58,006 bases of DNA from CAYQTO01 sp964420455 (lineage in GTDB: Bacteria > Sumerlaeota > Sumerlaeia > SLMS01): contig CAYQTO010000006.1 in assembly GCA_964420455.1 (NCBI GenBank), forward strand, positions 1-58,006, in the 5' to 3' direction. The notes under the pieces were generated by a model that saw only the letters and a list, made by a program, of their open reading frames with translations, had not been told where the DNA came from and did no database searches. Shown piece after piece: positions 7,498 to 16,011 of this stretch (within the stretch, counting starts at the first letter, position 1; every line of letters begins with the position of its first letter). A program made the translations under genes and the position numbers.

Positions 7498-9459
7498 GTG
7501 CGAAAGACTGTGGTTCTGGGCGCTTCGGCGCTTTGCATCCCTGCCTTCCTGTACGCGCAACCGACCGGCACTCCAAACGACATTGTTTCCCTCGCGGGGG
7601 GTCCCGGCGACCAGCACTTCTACGCCGTGAAGGAGCTTTCCGACGGCTCGGTGCTCGTCGGTGGCGCGGCGGACTCGATGAACTGGGTTCCGTCCGGAGT
7701 GACGGTCACCGAGATCTCCGTGGATCCCAACGAACTGATCAACGACAACACCACCACCGGCTATGCGTTCCTCCTGCATCTGTCCGGGAACCTTCGCAAT
7801 GTTCTGCGCGTCGTGCATTTCCCCGAGGGGGCAGCGGTCGACGTGCGGTATATCAAGACAGACACCGCGCCGGGAACAACCACCGGGAATCTGTATATCT
7901 CCGGAATGAACGACGCCATTGCCAGCCGTGACGACGGCTACTACGTGGCGAAGCTGAACAACAACTTCGTGAACGCGGCGCCCACCGCGGTGGACTGGGC
8001 TTTCACCGTCTGGGCCGAGGGCGATCACAAGGAGTTCCAGCCGTGGGACGTCGACTCGCAAGGGCGGGTCGTCTATGTCCGCGGGGAGCCGAATGATTTC
8101 AACTGGTGCTCGATGCATCGGTGGGACCCCACGATCCAGCGCGACGGCATCGTTCCGAATTGGCGGCGGCACTGGATCGGGCCGGACCCGGACAACATCA
8201 CGTCGGAGTTCGCCGGCATTGCCGCCGATGCCCCGGGAACCGTCCAGCATAGCGGTATTGTGCTGAAGCCGGTCAACCGCGGCGACCTGCGCTCGTGGAG
8301 CGAGGCGGACTACAATGGCTGGTTCCCCGATGGCAATGGCGGCTGGAGAAAGGGCAGGTATCCCGCCGACCTGTTCTACGCCGAACCGTGGGACATCAAC
8401 GATCCCTCCGGATCCCAGTCCCTGGGCGGCTATACGGGATATCGCCTCCCCGACAGCGGCAGCACCACCGCCCGCGTTGGCGCCATCGTCGTCGACAAGC
8501 GCAACGACCACTTCTACGTTGGCTACAACTTCAAGTCAGTCCTCCCCGGCGGAAACCCGGACTTCGAGCCGACCGTCATGGCCTTCACCGACACCGGCGA
8601 GATGAAGTGGTGGAACCGCCTGTGGCGGGAGTACACCGGCGAGCCCGGAAGCGGAACCCCCAACACCAGCTCGCCGGACCAGTATGTGGACGGCCTCGCC
8701 ATCGACTACTCCCAGCCCCCCGGATCCACCGCCCTCGTGGTCCTCGCCCGCAGTCACGGCAACAACACGGTCAACTTCTGGCCCGGCAACCAGATCGTCC
8801 ACCCCGACAACCCCGGGACGAGCTTCCACAACGGCTTCACGGGCACCAACGGCAACATCCACATCTCCTGGATAGGACGCTTCGCCGATGCGGACGGCAC
8901 GGTCCTCCATGCCTCCTGGAACGCGGAGTACAACAACACGACGAGCGGTCTCGGCAGCTCCTACGCGGACCCGAACCTTGACGGATGGCCCAGCCACAAC
9001 GCCGGCTGGCCCAACCTCAACACCACCCGCATGCGCCCCACCATGCATGTGGATCTCGAGGGGCGGATCTACGTCATCGGCAAGTCCGCCCGCCGCACCA
9101 TCACGACTACCAACGCCTTCCAGAAGATGGTGCCGTTCGGCGAGGGCGACTCGAAGTGGAACCACTATGTCCGCGTCTATACGCCGGACATGACCACGCT
9201 GGTCTACAGTTCGCTGCTGACGGGCGACTGGGATCCCGCCGCAGGCGCCGGCGACCCCAACAACGTCGAAATCCACGGCATCCATCCCAGCACCAACGGG
9301 CTCCTTGCGGTGGGCTTTCACACCACCGAAGGCAACACGATCCCCACACGGAACGAACTCCCGTGGGGCGTTGCCAGTCGCGACGGCGAGACGCCGGTGA
9401 TCGCCAAGCTCTTCTTCGACGAATCCACCACCACGGTGGACTTCTGGCACCTCTTCTAA
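7498..9459 (+). CDS. Large exported protein of unknown function
   Basis: A 653-residue exported protein that I do not recognise. It starts at GTG 7498 with a short signal peptide (VRKTVVLGASALCIPAFLYAQ). The body is rich in Gly, Asn, Asp and Thr with repeated beta-strand-like segments such as FYAVKELSDGSVLVGG and RVVYVRGEPNDF, compatible with a propeller or sandwich but without a motif I can name. There are no cohesin, dockerin or sorting signals at the C-terminus (ends FWHLF). It diverges from the glycosyltransferase and faces the parvulin gene. Confidence 0.7.
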   Translation: MRKTVVLGASALCIPAFLYAQPTGTPNDIVSLAGGPGDQHFYAVKELSDGSVLVGGAADSMNWVPSGVTVTEISVDPNELINDNTTTGYAFLLHLSGNLRNVLRVVHFPEGAAVDVRYIKTDTAPGTTTGNLYISGMNDAIASRDDGYYVAKLNNNFVNAAPTAVDWAFTVWAEGDHKEFQPWDVDSQGRVVYVRGEPNDFNWCSMHRWDPTIQRDGIVPNWRRHWIGPDPDNITSEFAGIAADAPGTVQHSGIVLKPVNRGDLRSWSEADYNGWFPDGNGGWRKGRYPADLFYAEPWDINDPSGSQSLGGYTGYRLPDSGSTTARVGAIVVDKRNDHFYVGYNFKSVLPGGNPDFEPTVMAFTDTGEMKWWNRLWREYTGEPGSGTPNTSSPDQYVDGLAIDYSQPPGSTALVVLARSHGNNTVNFWPGNQIVHPDNPGTSFHNGFTGTNGNIHISWIGRFADADGTVLHASWNAEYNNTTSGLGSSYADPNLDGWPSHNAGWPNLNTTRMRPTMHVDLEGRIYVIGKSARRTITTTNAFQKMVPFGEGDSKWNHYVRVYTPDMTTLVYSSLLTGDWDPAAGAGDPNNVEIHGIHPSTNGLLAVGFHTTEGNTIPTRNELPWGVASRDGETPVIAKLFFDESTTTVDFWHLF

Positions 9460-9484
9460 CCGAAGAAAGAGCGGTGGGCGGGGT

Positions 9485-10891
9485 TCACGGCTGGGTGGCC
9501 GCGAACTCCGCCCGCATCGTCTCGCGTTGCTCGCCAACAAGGCGGCCGTACCAAACTTCCACAAGCCGCCCACGAACAGCTTCGAAGGGCACCCGGGGCG
9601 CGGGATCGACTTCGAGCAGCTTGACCAACGCGAAGCCGTTATCGAGCTCGATCGGCGGCGTGATTTCGCCAGGCCCGCTCCGGCGGAGGATGCCATCGAG
9701 CTCCGGGTGGTAGGGCTCCTGGATCCATTCCGGCTCGGCGGTGCGGGCGTGCTCGGCGATGTCCACCCGTCCGGCGAGGACGTCGGTGCGCAATCGTCTC
9801 GCCTCGTCGCGATAGACACGCCGCGTCCGCCAACCGTCCGCCGATTGATCCCGAGTCCAGTCCTCCCCGGTGACGATCACCCGCCAAACGCGATAGCGCG
9901 GCCCGGCGACAAGGCCCGTGCGCAATTCATCATACAGCGCGCGCAGGTCCGCCTCCGTCGGCTCCGGTGCGGACTCCATGGCCCGCCAGCGCGTATAGTC
10001 ACGCTGGACGAGGAAGTTCCGCATCGCATCGAGATGATAGCGGACGTCGGGAAGGTCCGCGACGCCTCGCCGATCAAGCTCGTCGAGATAGGTCCCCGCC
10101 TGCTTCAGGCCGTTCACGACATCCCGCGCCATGAGCTGGCGCATGAGGTTCTCCACTTCGTCCTCGGTGAACTTCTCCCTCTCGGGATAGACGGCGGTGA
10201 CGAGGATGAAGTTCCACCCGAGGGGTGTCTCGTAGGGCCCACCAACCGTTCCGGTTTCCGTGGCGAGGACGTTTCGGCGGAAGGTCTCGCCGACGCGGGC
10301 AAGATCCATCGTGCCCAGCCGGCCGCCCCGCACGCTCGAGGGGGAATCGCTGTACATCCGCGCCATAAACGGGAAGTTTTCGGGGGTCAGCTCGCGGGCG
10401 AGCATCTCGACACGCTCGCGTTTCGCCTCGAGCGCCTCGCCCTCCAGTCCCTCCGCCTCCACGTGAAGGAGCGATACCTCGTGGGTCTCGGGAATCGGCA
10501 TGCGCCACCTCCGCTCGGCGGCGACCCGGTCCAGCTCCTCGAGTGTATAGACAGCCTCCCCCGCCAGCAGGGCGAGAATGGCGTGTTCCTCGATGACCGG
10601 GCGGAGGGCGGCGACTTCGCGGGCGACCGTTTCGGGGATGCGGTAGCCCGCGTCGGTACGGGCGCGGTCGGCCACCCATGCATCAAAGGCGAAGTCCTCG
10701 AGCATGGCGGCGTGACGCTCCGCCGTGTCCTCGATCGCCGTATAGTTGCGCGTCTCGGACCAGGGGGCGTTGGCCATGTTCTCCAGCAGCGCCGGAGAGG
10801 GCTCGTCGGCAGATGCCCGAATACCAAGTTGCAGAAAAAGAAGGAGGGCCGACACGAGGCCGACCCTCCAAACGAACGCTGTCAGGCGCAT
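9485..10891 (-). CDS. Exported peptidyl-prolyl isomerase-like protein (parvulin/SurA type)
   Basis: A 468-residue periplasmic foldase-like protein. It has a signal peptide (residues 1-28, ending IRASADE). Two parvulin-like segments are present: one near residues 140-245 with SDSPSSVRGGRLGTMDL and a G-W-N-F-I-L-V end, and a more divergent one near 345-450. The start is ATG 10891, four bases after the stop of the upstream exported protein, so the two are probably co-transcribed. It is smaller than, and distinct from, the parvulin at 28812-30800. Which residues remain catalytic cannot be settled by eye; it may act mainly as a chaperone. Confidence 0.75.
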   Translation of the reverse strand: MRLTAFVWRVGLVSALLLFLQLGIRASADEPSPALLENMANAPWSETRNYTAIEDTAERHAAMLEDFAFDAWVADRARTDAGYRIPETVAREVAALRPVIEEHAILALLAGEAVYTLEELDRVAAERRWRMPIPETHEVSLLHVEAEGLEGEALEAKRERVEMLARELTPENFPFMARMYSDSPSSVRGGRLGTMDLARVGETFRRNVLATETGTVGGPYETPLGWNFILVTAVYPEREKFTEDEVENLMRQLMARDVVNGLKQAGTYLDELDRRGVADLPDVRYHLDAMRNFLVQRDYTRWRAMESAPEPTEADLRALYDELRTGLVAGPRYRVWRVIVTGEDWTRDQSADGWRTRRVYRDEARRLRTDVLAGRVDIAEHARTAEPEWIQEPYHPELDGILRRSGPGEITPPIELDNGFALVKLLEVDPAPRVPFEAVRGRLVEVWYGRLVGEQRETMRAEFAATQP

Positions 10892-10895
10892 CGGA

Positions 10896-11708
10896 TCAGT
10901 TATAGACAACCCAGTCGTTGACGTTCGCACCAATCGCCGTGGCGCTGAAGTTGTCGAAGTAGAGGGAGCGCGGGCCGTTGACGCCATTAGGCGCCGACGT
11001 CGTGTCGCCGTTGACGTACATGCCGACGCCAAAGCCGCCACCGTTGGCGAACTCGGCCGCCGGAATAGCGAGCGGGCCACCGTTGACACTCACGCCGTCG
11101 ACGATCATGTCCACCGTCGCGTTCGTGTTGTCAAAGATCACGTCGACCTGCTTCCACCCCTCGGTGAAACCAACAGTGGGCTGGTTGTAGGGGGTCTGAA
11201 AGCCGCCATAGGTTGTTTGGATACGGATGCGGGGGGCGGTGGGCTCGACGCCGCCCTCGGCAATGTGAAAGTGCGCTCGGGTATAGGCAGGCTGGGCCGC
11301 GCCAATGACCGACTGATAGAGATAGTCATCGGGGTTGGCGCTGGCCAGCGTCGAATCGATCACCGGGACATACATGTCGCAGGAGACCTGATAGTCGGCA
11401 AGCGTACCGTCGAAGGAGCCGTCGCCGATGACGCGCCAGGCGGTGGCAAAGGTGGTAGCCGCGAACTCGATCTCGGCGAAGTTGCTGCCACCGTCGGCCG
11501 GCGGGTTGATGGTGACCCCGCGCCAGTCCGTGTCCGAGCTGACGACCTGAAGGGTGCCATTGTTGAAGCTGCTGTAGTTGGCGGCCGTGTCGGCATCCCA
11601 GGCGGAATTGGGGGTACCGCTCTCGAAGTCGTCCGAGAACGGGAGAATCTGGGCGGAGGCGCCGCCGGCAAGCGTGAGCGCGAGAGCCGCGAGAAGAGCT
11701 TTCTTCAT
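10896..11708 (-). CDS. Exported protein, probable concanavalin-like beta-sandwich
   Basis: A 270-residue exported protein beginning MKKALLAALALTLAGGASAQ, a clear signal peptide. The start at ATG 11708 has GGAGA nine bases upstream. After the signal, FSDDFESGTPNSAWD resembles the opening of laminin-G/LamGL-like or PEP-CTERM-associated domains in which 'DDFE' begins the sandwich, and SLYFDNFSAT near the end fits the closing strand. No catalytic motif is visible. It is followed at four bases by the parvulin gene, which could assist its folding. The final V-Y-N is encoded by GTCTATAAC, a near copy of the window's repeated motif. Confidence 0.7.
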   Translation of the reverse strand: MKKALLAALALTLAGGASAQILPFSDDFESGTPNSAWDADTAANYSSFNNGTLQVVSSDTDWRGVTINPPADGGSNFAEIEFAATTFATAWRVIGDGSFDGTLADYQVSCDMYVPVIDSTLASANPDDYLYQSVIGAAQPAYTRAHFHIAEGGVEPTAPRIRIQTTYGGFQTPYNQPTVGFTEGWKQVDVIFDNTNATVDMIVDGVSVNGGPLAIPAAEFANGGGFGVGMYVNGDTTSAPNGVNGPRSLYFDNFSATAIGANVNDWVVYN

Positions 11709-11919
11709 GAGAAGCATTCTCCGTCGTAGAAAATGGGGGCGTTGCTGTATGCAAGCGTTCTCAATGAGCGAAGGCCGGGGTGGTGTTGTCAACAAGCGTC
11801 CGTGACCGGGTTGGATCATTTCCGATTATTCAAAATCCGGCCAAATGGGCGACACACACCTGCCACAATCAGCCCCAATGGCCCAACGTTGGCCGCGCCA
11901 CGGCTCGACGATTTGGTGT

Positions 11920-11996
11920 TGGCGTCCCCGGCAGGACTCGAACCTGCGACCCCCGGTTTAGGAAACCGGTGCTCTATCCGGCTGAGCTACGAGGAC
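11920..11996 (-). tRNA. tRNA-Arg (anticodon CCU, reads AGG)
   Basis: On the minus strand a full cloverleaf can be drawn. The acceptor arms GTCCTCG and CGGGGAC pair with one G-T wobble. The D arm is GCTC/GAGC. The anticodon stem is CCGGT/ACCGG with loop TTCCTAA, giving anticodon CCT. The T stem is GCAGG/CCTGC with loop TTCGAGT. A discriminator G is followed by an encoded CCA (plus-strand TGG 11920-11922). The tRNA reads the rare Arg codon AGG. It stands alone between ispE and an exported-protein gene. Confidence 0.95.
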
Positions 11997-12031
11997 ACAC
12001 GGAGTCCGTATCAGCGGATGGGCGGGCCGAT

Positions 12032-12958
12032 TCAACCGGAAAGGACCGGCGGGAGCTGGCGGAGAGCCGCCGTTCGCCAGACGCTCACGCTTTTCATTCG
12101 CTGCAAGGAGGCCTCCGCAGCCCGGTCGCGGGCCGTTTCGTCAGGAAAAAGGCCAAAGAGGGCGGAACCACTGCCGCTGAGGCGGGCTGCCAGGGCGCCG
12201 GACAGGTTGAGGTGCTCAAGCAACTCGCCCAGCCGTGGGTGAGGGAGGGAGAGGGGCCGTTCGAAAGCGTTCCGAAGGGTGGGCAGGCCGTTCGTGTCCC
12301 CGGCGAGCCAGGCCTCGACCGCGGTGGGGTCGGTGCGCTCGCCGAGGTCACCGGGCTCGAGCCGCCGGTAGGCCTCCCCGGTAGCAATGGAGAAGGAGGG
12401 CTTGAGAAGGAGGAGGGGAAGCGGACGGGAGATGGCAACGGGGCGGAGGAGATCGCCGCGTCCCTCGCCGATGGCGGCCATTTCAGGGCCGAGGAAGAAG
12501 GGGACGTCGGACCCGAGGCGGAGGGCGGCAGCATGGACTTGGTGGGGGCCGGGGGGGCTGCCGGCCGAGTGGGCGAGTTCCGTCGCGAGCCGAAGGGCCG
12601 CCGCGCCGTCGCTGCTGCCACCGCCGAGGCCGGCGCCCACGGGGATGTTCTTGGTGAGGGTGACTTCGAGCCGCCACCCGCCGTCCATGCGGAGGTCCGC
12701 CGCAAGGGCCTCGAAGGCACGAACGGCCAGGTTCGATTCGGGCGGACCGCAGTCGCCGGAGTAGGGACCATCGACGGTCAGGTGGGTGACTTCGAAAGGC
12801 CGATCATGGGTGCGATCGAAGCGCGCGACCACGCGGAGGCGATCGGCGAGGTCGACGGCGACGAAGAGGGTGCGCAGGTCGTGGTAGCCGTCCTCGCGAC
12901 GGCGGAGAATGTCGAGGAAGAGGTTGATCTTTGCAGGGGCGTCGACGTGGAGGTTCAT
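12032..12958 (-). CDS. ispE: 4-diphosphocytidyl-2-C-methyl-D-erythritol kinase
   Basis: IspE phosphorylates CDP-methylerythritol in the MEP pathway to isoprenoids. It is a GHMP kinase: the start MNLHVDAPAKINLFL carries the substrate-binding PAKINL, and residues 106-120 (PVGAGLGGGSSDGAA) form the ATP-binding loop. A C-terminal SGSGSALFG matches the third GHMP motif. The length is 308 residues, normal. The ATG at 12958 overlaps the stop of the upstream gene (ATGA), so it is co-translated with the unknown membrane-anchored protein before it. Confidence 0.95.
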   Translation of the reverse strand: MNLHVDAPAKINLFLDILRRREDGYHDLRTLFVAVDLADRLRVVARFDRTHDRPFEVTHLTVDGPYSGDCGPPESNLAVRAFEALAADLRMDGGWRLEVTLTKNIPVGAGLGGGSSDGAAALRLATELAHSAGSPPGPHQVHAAALRLGSDVPFFLGPEMAAIGEGRGDLLRPVAISRPLPLLLLKPSFSIATGEAYRRLEPGDLGERTDPTAVEAWLAGDTNGLPTLRNAFERPLSLPHPRLGELLEHLNLSGALAARLSGSGSALFGLFPDETARDRAAEASLQRMKSVSVWRTAALRQLPPVLSG

Positions 12959-14265
12959 GGTTCCGGGATGAGGAGAAGTGCGGGGAGGACGAGTGGCCTT
13001 TGCGGATTCAGCGGCGTGAGACGGCGGCCTTCGTGCTCGACAAGGAGCGACTGGAGCGGCGTGGGATGGAAAGGCCCGCTGGGGGTGGGAGTCCAGTCGA
13101 TGCGAAGGTCTGCGGGATCGGGGGCATGGGGGGCCGGGGGGGGATCCACGGCGAGCAAAAGACGCGCATCGTCGCCGCGGGCCCATCGCTGGGCCCAGAC
13201 CACGGGTAGATCGATCGTGCCGTCGGTCGTTTCTGTAGAGATGCGCAGGGCTTGGGGGGGATCCGCGGTATGGGGATCATGGCCGGCCAGGAGCGGGGCC
13301 AGGCGGCGGAAGTCGGCGAGGAACCGTGTCACCCGAAGGAGGGCCGCGGACCGTGCGAGGGGGTCCCCCGTGGTGGGCGGTTCCACCGGTGGCAGCCAGA
13401 CGCCGCGCGGGGGGTCCCTCTTGGGGAGGACGGCCTGGTTCCAGGCGTGGTATTCCCGAGTGTCTTCGGGGGTCGCCTGCGGGAGCAGGATCACTTCCGC
13501 CAGAAGGGTGGCCAGCGGGTCCTCCGCGAGAGGGGGCGCGAGCGCGGCAAAGACTTCGTTGGCGGGTGCGAACCCAAACGGGTCGTCGCGGACAAGCCGG
13601 CCGTCCTTGACCGCCAAAGCATTCATGGAACGGGGGGGCACGGACCGCCACAGGGCGGGGTTCTCGCGGCGGCGGCGGAGTTCCTCTTGGAGCCAGGTGG
13701 CGGCACCGGCCGCGAGGACGCGCACCTCATGGGTGGAGCGATCGGCCACTGCGACCGCCTCGACCATGGCGAGCCAGACCTCGGACTCGGGCCAGCGGAC
13801 GCCGTAGCGCCGTGCCGTCTCCCACTCGGCGCGGGCGCGCTCGTGGGCCTCCTTCACATCCGGTGCTCCGCTCGGCGGCGTATAGACAACGCTCCGTTGC
13901 ACGGGGACGCCTTCGCCCTCGAATTCGAGCCGGAGGGAGGTCATGCCGATTGGTGTTGGGAAGCGGGAGAGAACGGTGAGGTGGTTGGGATAGACGCGGG
14001 TGCACTGTTGTCCGGAATCGGCGAGGAGACGGTGGCGGGGCTCGAGAGATGAGCCTGCGAAGACGCGGGCGCGCCAGGACCTGCGGCCGGGACCGTCGGG
14101 CTGCCAGAGAGGGGCGCGCCATACGAGGTACTGCCCGTCGTGGGCGAGGGACCAGCCAAGGCCGGGCGAGGGAACGGTCGCCGGATCGTCCGAGAGGGGT
14201 GGACGGCGCGCCTGCCAGGTGGAAAAAACAACGCCGAGAGGAAGCAAAAGGGCCCCCGCCATCAC
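12955..14265 (-). CDS. Membrane-anchored protein of unknown function upstream of ispE
   Basis: A 436-residue protein that I do not recognise. The N-terminus (MMAGALLLPLGVVFSTW) is a single hydrophobic segment; the open frame continues upstream with further hydrophobic residues, so a non-ATG start before GTG 14265 is possible. The rest is soluble, rich in Pro, Arg and Trp, with no motif I can name. It lies 44 bases after a small coiled-coil membrane protein and overlaps ispE by four bases, forming a three-gene minus-strand operon. There is no sign that it is enzymatic. Confidence 0.6.
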   Translation of the reverse strand: MMAGALLLPLGVVFSTWQARRPPLSDDPATVPSPGLGWSLAHDGQYLVWRAPLWQPDGPGRRSWRARVFAGSSLEPRHRLLADSGQQCTRVYPNHLTVLSRFPTPIGMTSLRLEFEGEGVPVQRSVVYTPPSGAPDVKEAHERARAEWETARRYGVRWPESEVWLAMVEAVAVADRSTHEVRVLAAGAATWLQEELRRRRENPALWRSVPPRSMNALAVKDGRLVRDDPFGFAPANEVFAALAPPLAEDPLATLLAEVILLPQATPEDTREYHAWNQAVLPKRDPPRGVWLPPVEPPTTGDPLARSAALLRVTRFLADFRRLAPLLAGHDPHTADPPQALRISTETTDGTIDLPVVWAQRWARGDDARLLLAVDPPPAPHAPDPADLRIDWTPTPSGPFHPTPLQSLLVEHEGRRLTPLNPQRPLVLPALLLIPEP

Positions 14266-14309
14266 CGGCAGGAGCCCAAAAAGGGTGAGTCGCTGGCGGA
14301 GCAGAAGCG

Positions 14310-14726
14310 TCAGTTGAGCTCGAAAATCGGCTCGGAGGGTTCGAGACCCGGATCGTCGTCCATGCCCATGTCCATCATGCCCATGTCGGCGGCGTCGCGG
14401 TTGGCGGCATCCCCGGGGCGGATCATCATTTCGCCGTCGGCGGGGGCAGGAACAGGGGCGGGAAGAGTTGTGGGCTGGCCGGGGCCGCGCTGGCGGCCAA
14501 GCTCGCGGACGGCGGAGGAGAGCGACTGGATGGCTTCGGCAATCTGGGCGTTCGACCGCGCCACGCCTTCGGTGGCCTGGGCGACCTGACGCGTGGCCGA
14601 CGCCAGATCCTGCGTGGCCTGATACTGGGACTGGTTCTGGGCGATGAGGCTTCCCCCCATCAGCACGCCAATGGCGGCGAGCACCAGAATGGCATAGGAG
14701 CGGGCATCAAGCTTGGGACCGATCAT
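14310..14726 (-). CDS. Small single-pass membrane protein with coiled coil
   Basis: A 138-residue protein starting at ATG 14726 (MIGPKLDARSYA). Residues 11-29 form one membrane helix; residues 30-80 are rich in Gln, Ala, Ser and Glu with heptad spacing (QDLASATRQVAQATEG), suggesting a coiled coil. The tail is Pro-rich, then Met/Asp/Gly-rich (MGMMDMGMDDD), which is unusual and could bind metal. Function unknown. It is the first gene of the operon leading to ispE and diverges from an ABC ATPase gene across 229 bases. Confidence 0.6.
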   Translation of the reverse strand: MIGPKLDARSYAILVLAAIGVLMGGSLIAQNQSQYQATQDLASATRQVAQATEGVARSNAQIAEAIQSLSSAVRELGRQRGPGQPTTLPAPVPAPADGEMMIRPGDAANRDAADMGMMDMGMDDDPGLEPSEPIFELN

Positions 14727-14955
14727 GCGGATCGTCTCCGTGCGGGGTATCGACTTGGAGGACTCTGGTTGGAAGCAGGCTCCGGCCCTTCGTGGGACGT
14801 CAAGCGCAGATGCCTCGCACGGCCGCATCCCGGGCAAACCCCGAGTCCCAACCCAAGGGTATTCGGAAGGACTTCCCCCCTTGCGCAGCGGAGCCGTTTC
14901 CGCGCATGCAGGTATCGATCGTGCCAGAAGCCCAGAGCGGGGGGATAAGATCAAA
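14727..14955. other. Divergent intergenic region, 229 bases
   Basis: The stretch separates the divergent coiled-coil protein and ABC ATPase genes and should contain promoters for both. I see no convincing promoter boxes, RNA gene or operator. A GGGGA about ten bases before ATG 14956 could serve as the ATPase ribosome site. Confidence 0.35.
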
Positions 14956-15885
14956 ATGATCGAGATTCATGGAGTCCGCAAGGTCTACAAGGACCTGGTC
15001 GCCGTCGATAACCTGAACCTGACCATCAGGGAAGGGGACATCTTTGGGTTCATCGGACCGAACGGAGCAGGCAAGACCACCACCATCAAGATCCTCGCAA
15101 CCCTGCTCAAGCCAACCCAAGGGTATGCGATGGTGGCGGGCTACAACGTGCTGACGCAATCGGACGATGTGAAGCGCGTGATGGGCTACATGCCCGACAG
15201 CTTCGGCGTGTACGACGACATGAAGGTCTGGGAGTACCTGGATTTCTTTGCCGCCGCCTACAAGATCGAGAAGACCCGGCGAAAGCAGATCATCGACGAC
15301 GTACTGGCACTCACGGATCTGTCGCACAAAAAGGACGACATGGTGGACGCGCTGTCGCGGGGGATGAAGCAGCGCCTGTGTCTGGCGAAGACACTGGTCC
15401 ACGACCCGAAGGTGCTGTTGCTCGACGAACCGGCATCCGGCCTCGATCCCCGCGCACGGATCGAACTCCGCGAACTGCTCAAGGAACTCCGCAACATGGG
15501 GAAGACGATCCTGATCAGCTCGCACATCCTGACCGAATTGGCGGACTTCTGCAACTCCATCGGCATCATCGAGCAAGGCAAGCTGCTGTACGCCGGCGAC
15601 ATCCGCGAGATCACGGAAAAGCTCCGCGATGCCCGGGTGGTGGAGGTCAAGGTACGCGAGGGCTTCGAGCAGAAGGCAGAGGAGGCGTTCCTGAACCACG
15701 AGGCGATCCAGGGGGTCGAGAGGGAGGGCCAGATGCTGACCGTCCACATGCCGCTGGACGCCGAGAACACCGACGTGGTGACGGATATCCTTGTCGAAAA
15801 CGGCATCAAGTTCAGCTCGGTCCGCGAAGTCGAAATCGATCTGGAGGAAGTGTTCATGAGGGTAACCAAGGGGATTGTGCAATAA
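14956..15885 (+). CDS. ABC transporter ATP-binding protein (ABC-2 type exporter)
   Basis: A 309-residue ATPase of the CcmA/NatA/DrrA group that usually drives an ABC-2 exporter. Walker A is GPNGAGKTTT, the signature loop is LSRGMKQRL, Walker B is VLLLDEPASGLD, and the switch histidine lies in ISSHIL. A C-terminal regulatory extension of about 90 residues follows the nucleotide-binding domain. No permease gene is adjacent: the next gene is an aminotransferase, so its partner must be elsewhere. Substrate unknown. Confidence 0.9.
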   Translation: MIEIHGVRKVYKDLVAVDNLNLTIREGDIFGFIGPNGAGKTTTIKILATLLKPTQGYAMVAGYNVLTQSDDVKRVMGYMPDSFGVYDDMKVWEYLDFFAAAYKIEKTRRKQIIDDVLALTDLSHKKDDMVDALSRGMKQRLCLAKTLVHDPKVLLLDEPASGLDPRARIELRELLKELRNMGKTILISSHILTELADFCNSIGIIEQGKLLYAGDIREITEKLRDARVVEVKVREGFEQKAEEAFLNHEAIQGVEREGQMLTVHMPLDAENTDVVTDILVENGIKFSSVREVEIDLEEVFMRVTKGIVQ

Positions 15886-16011
15886 AGCGGAATGCGGAGG
15901 GGCGCCGGGTACTGCGGCGTCCGGTGACGGGTTTTTGTCGACGGCGTTCACGCGACCGGTTTTTCTGGAGACCCGATGCCTCGGCATCCAAGTCACTCAA
16001 CGGAGTTCCCC

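Noticed and set aside
11780..13807. A 675-codon open frame on the plus strand
   Set aside because: It runs antisense to ispE and the gene before it, is rich in Gly, Arg and Pro, and has no recognisable motif; it is a GC-driven shadow frame, and it also crosses a tRNA gene.
15886..16011. Possible terminator after the ABC ATPase (GGCGCCG/CGGCGTC and later T runs)
   Set aside because: The stem has a mismatch or wobble and the T runs are too far from it to support a call.
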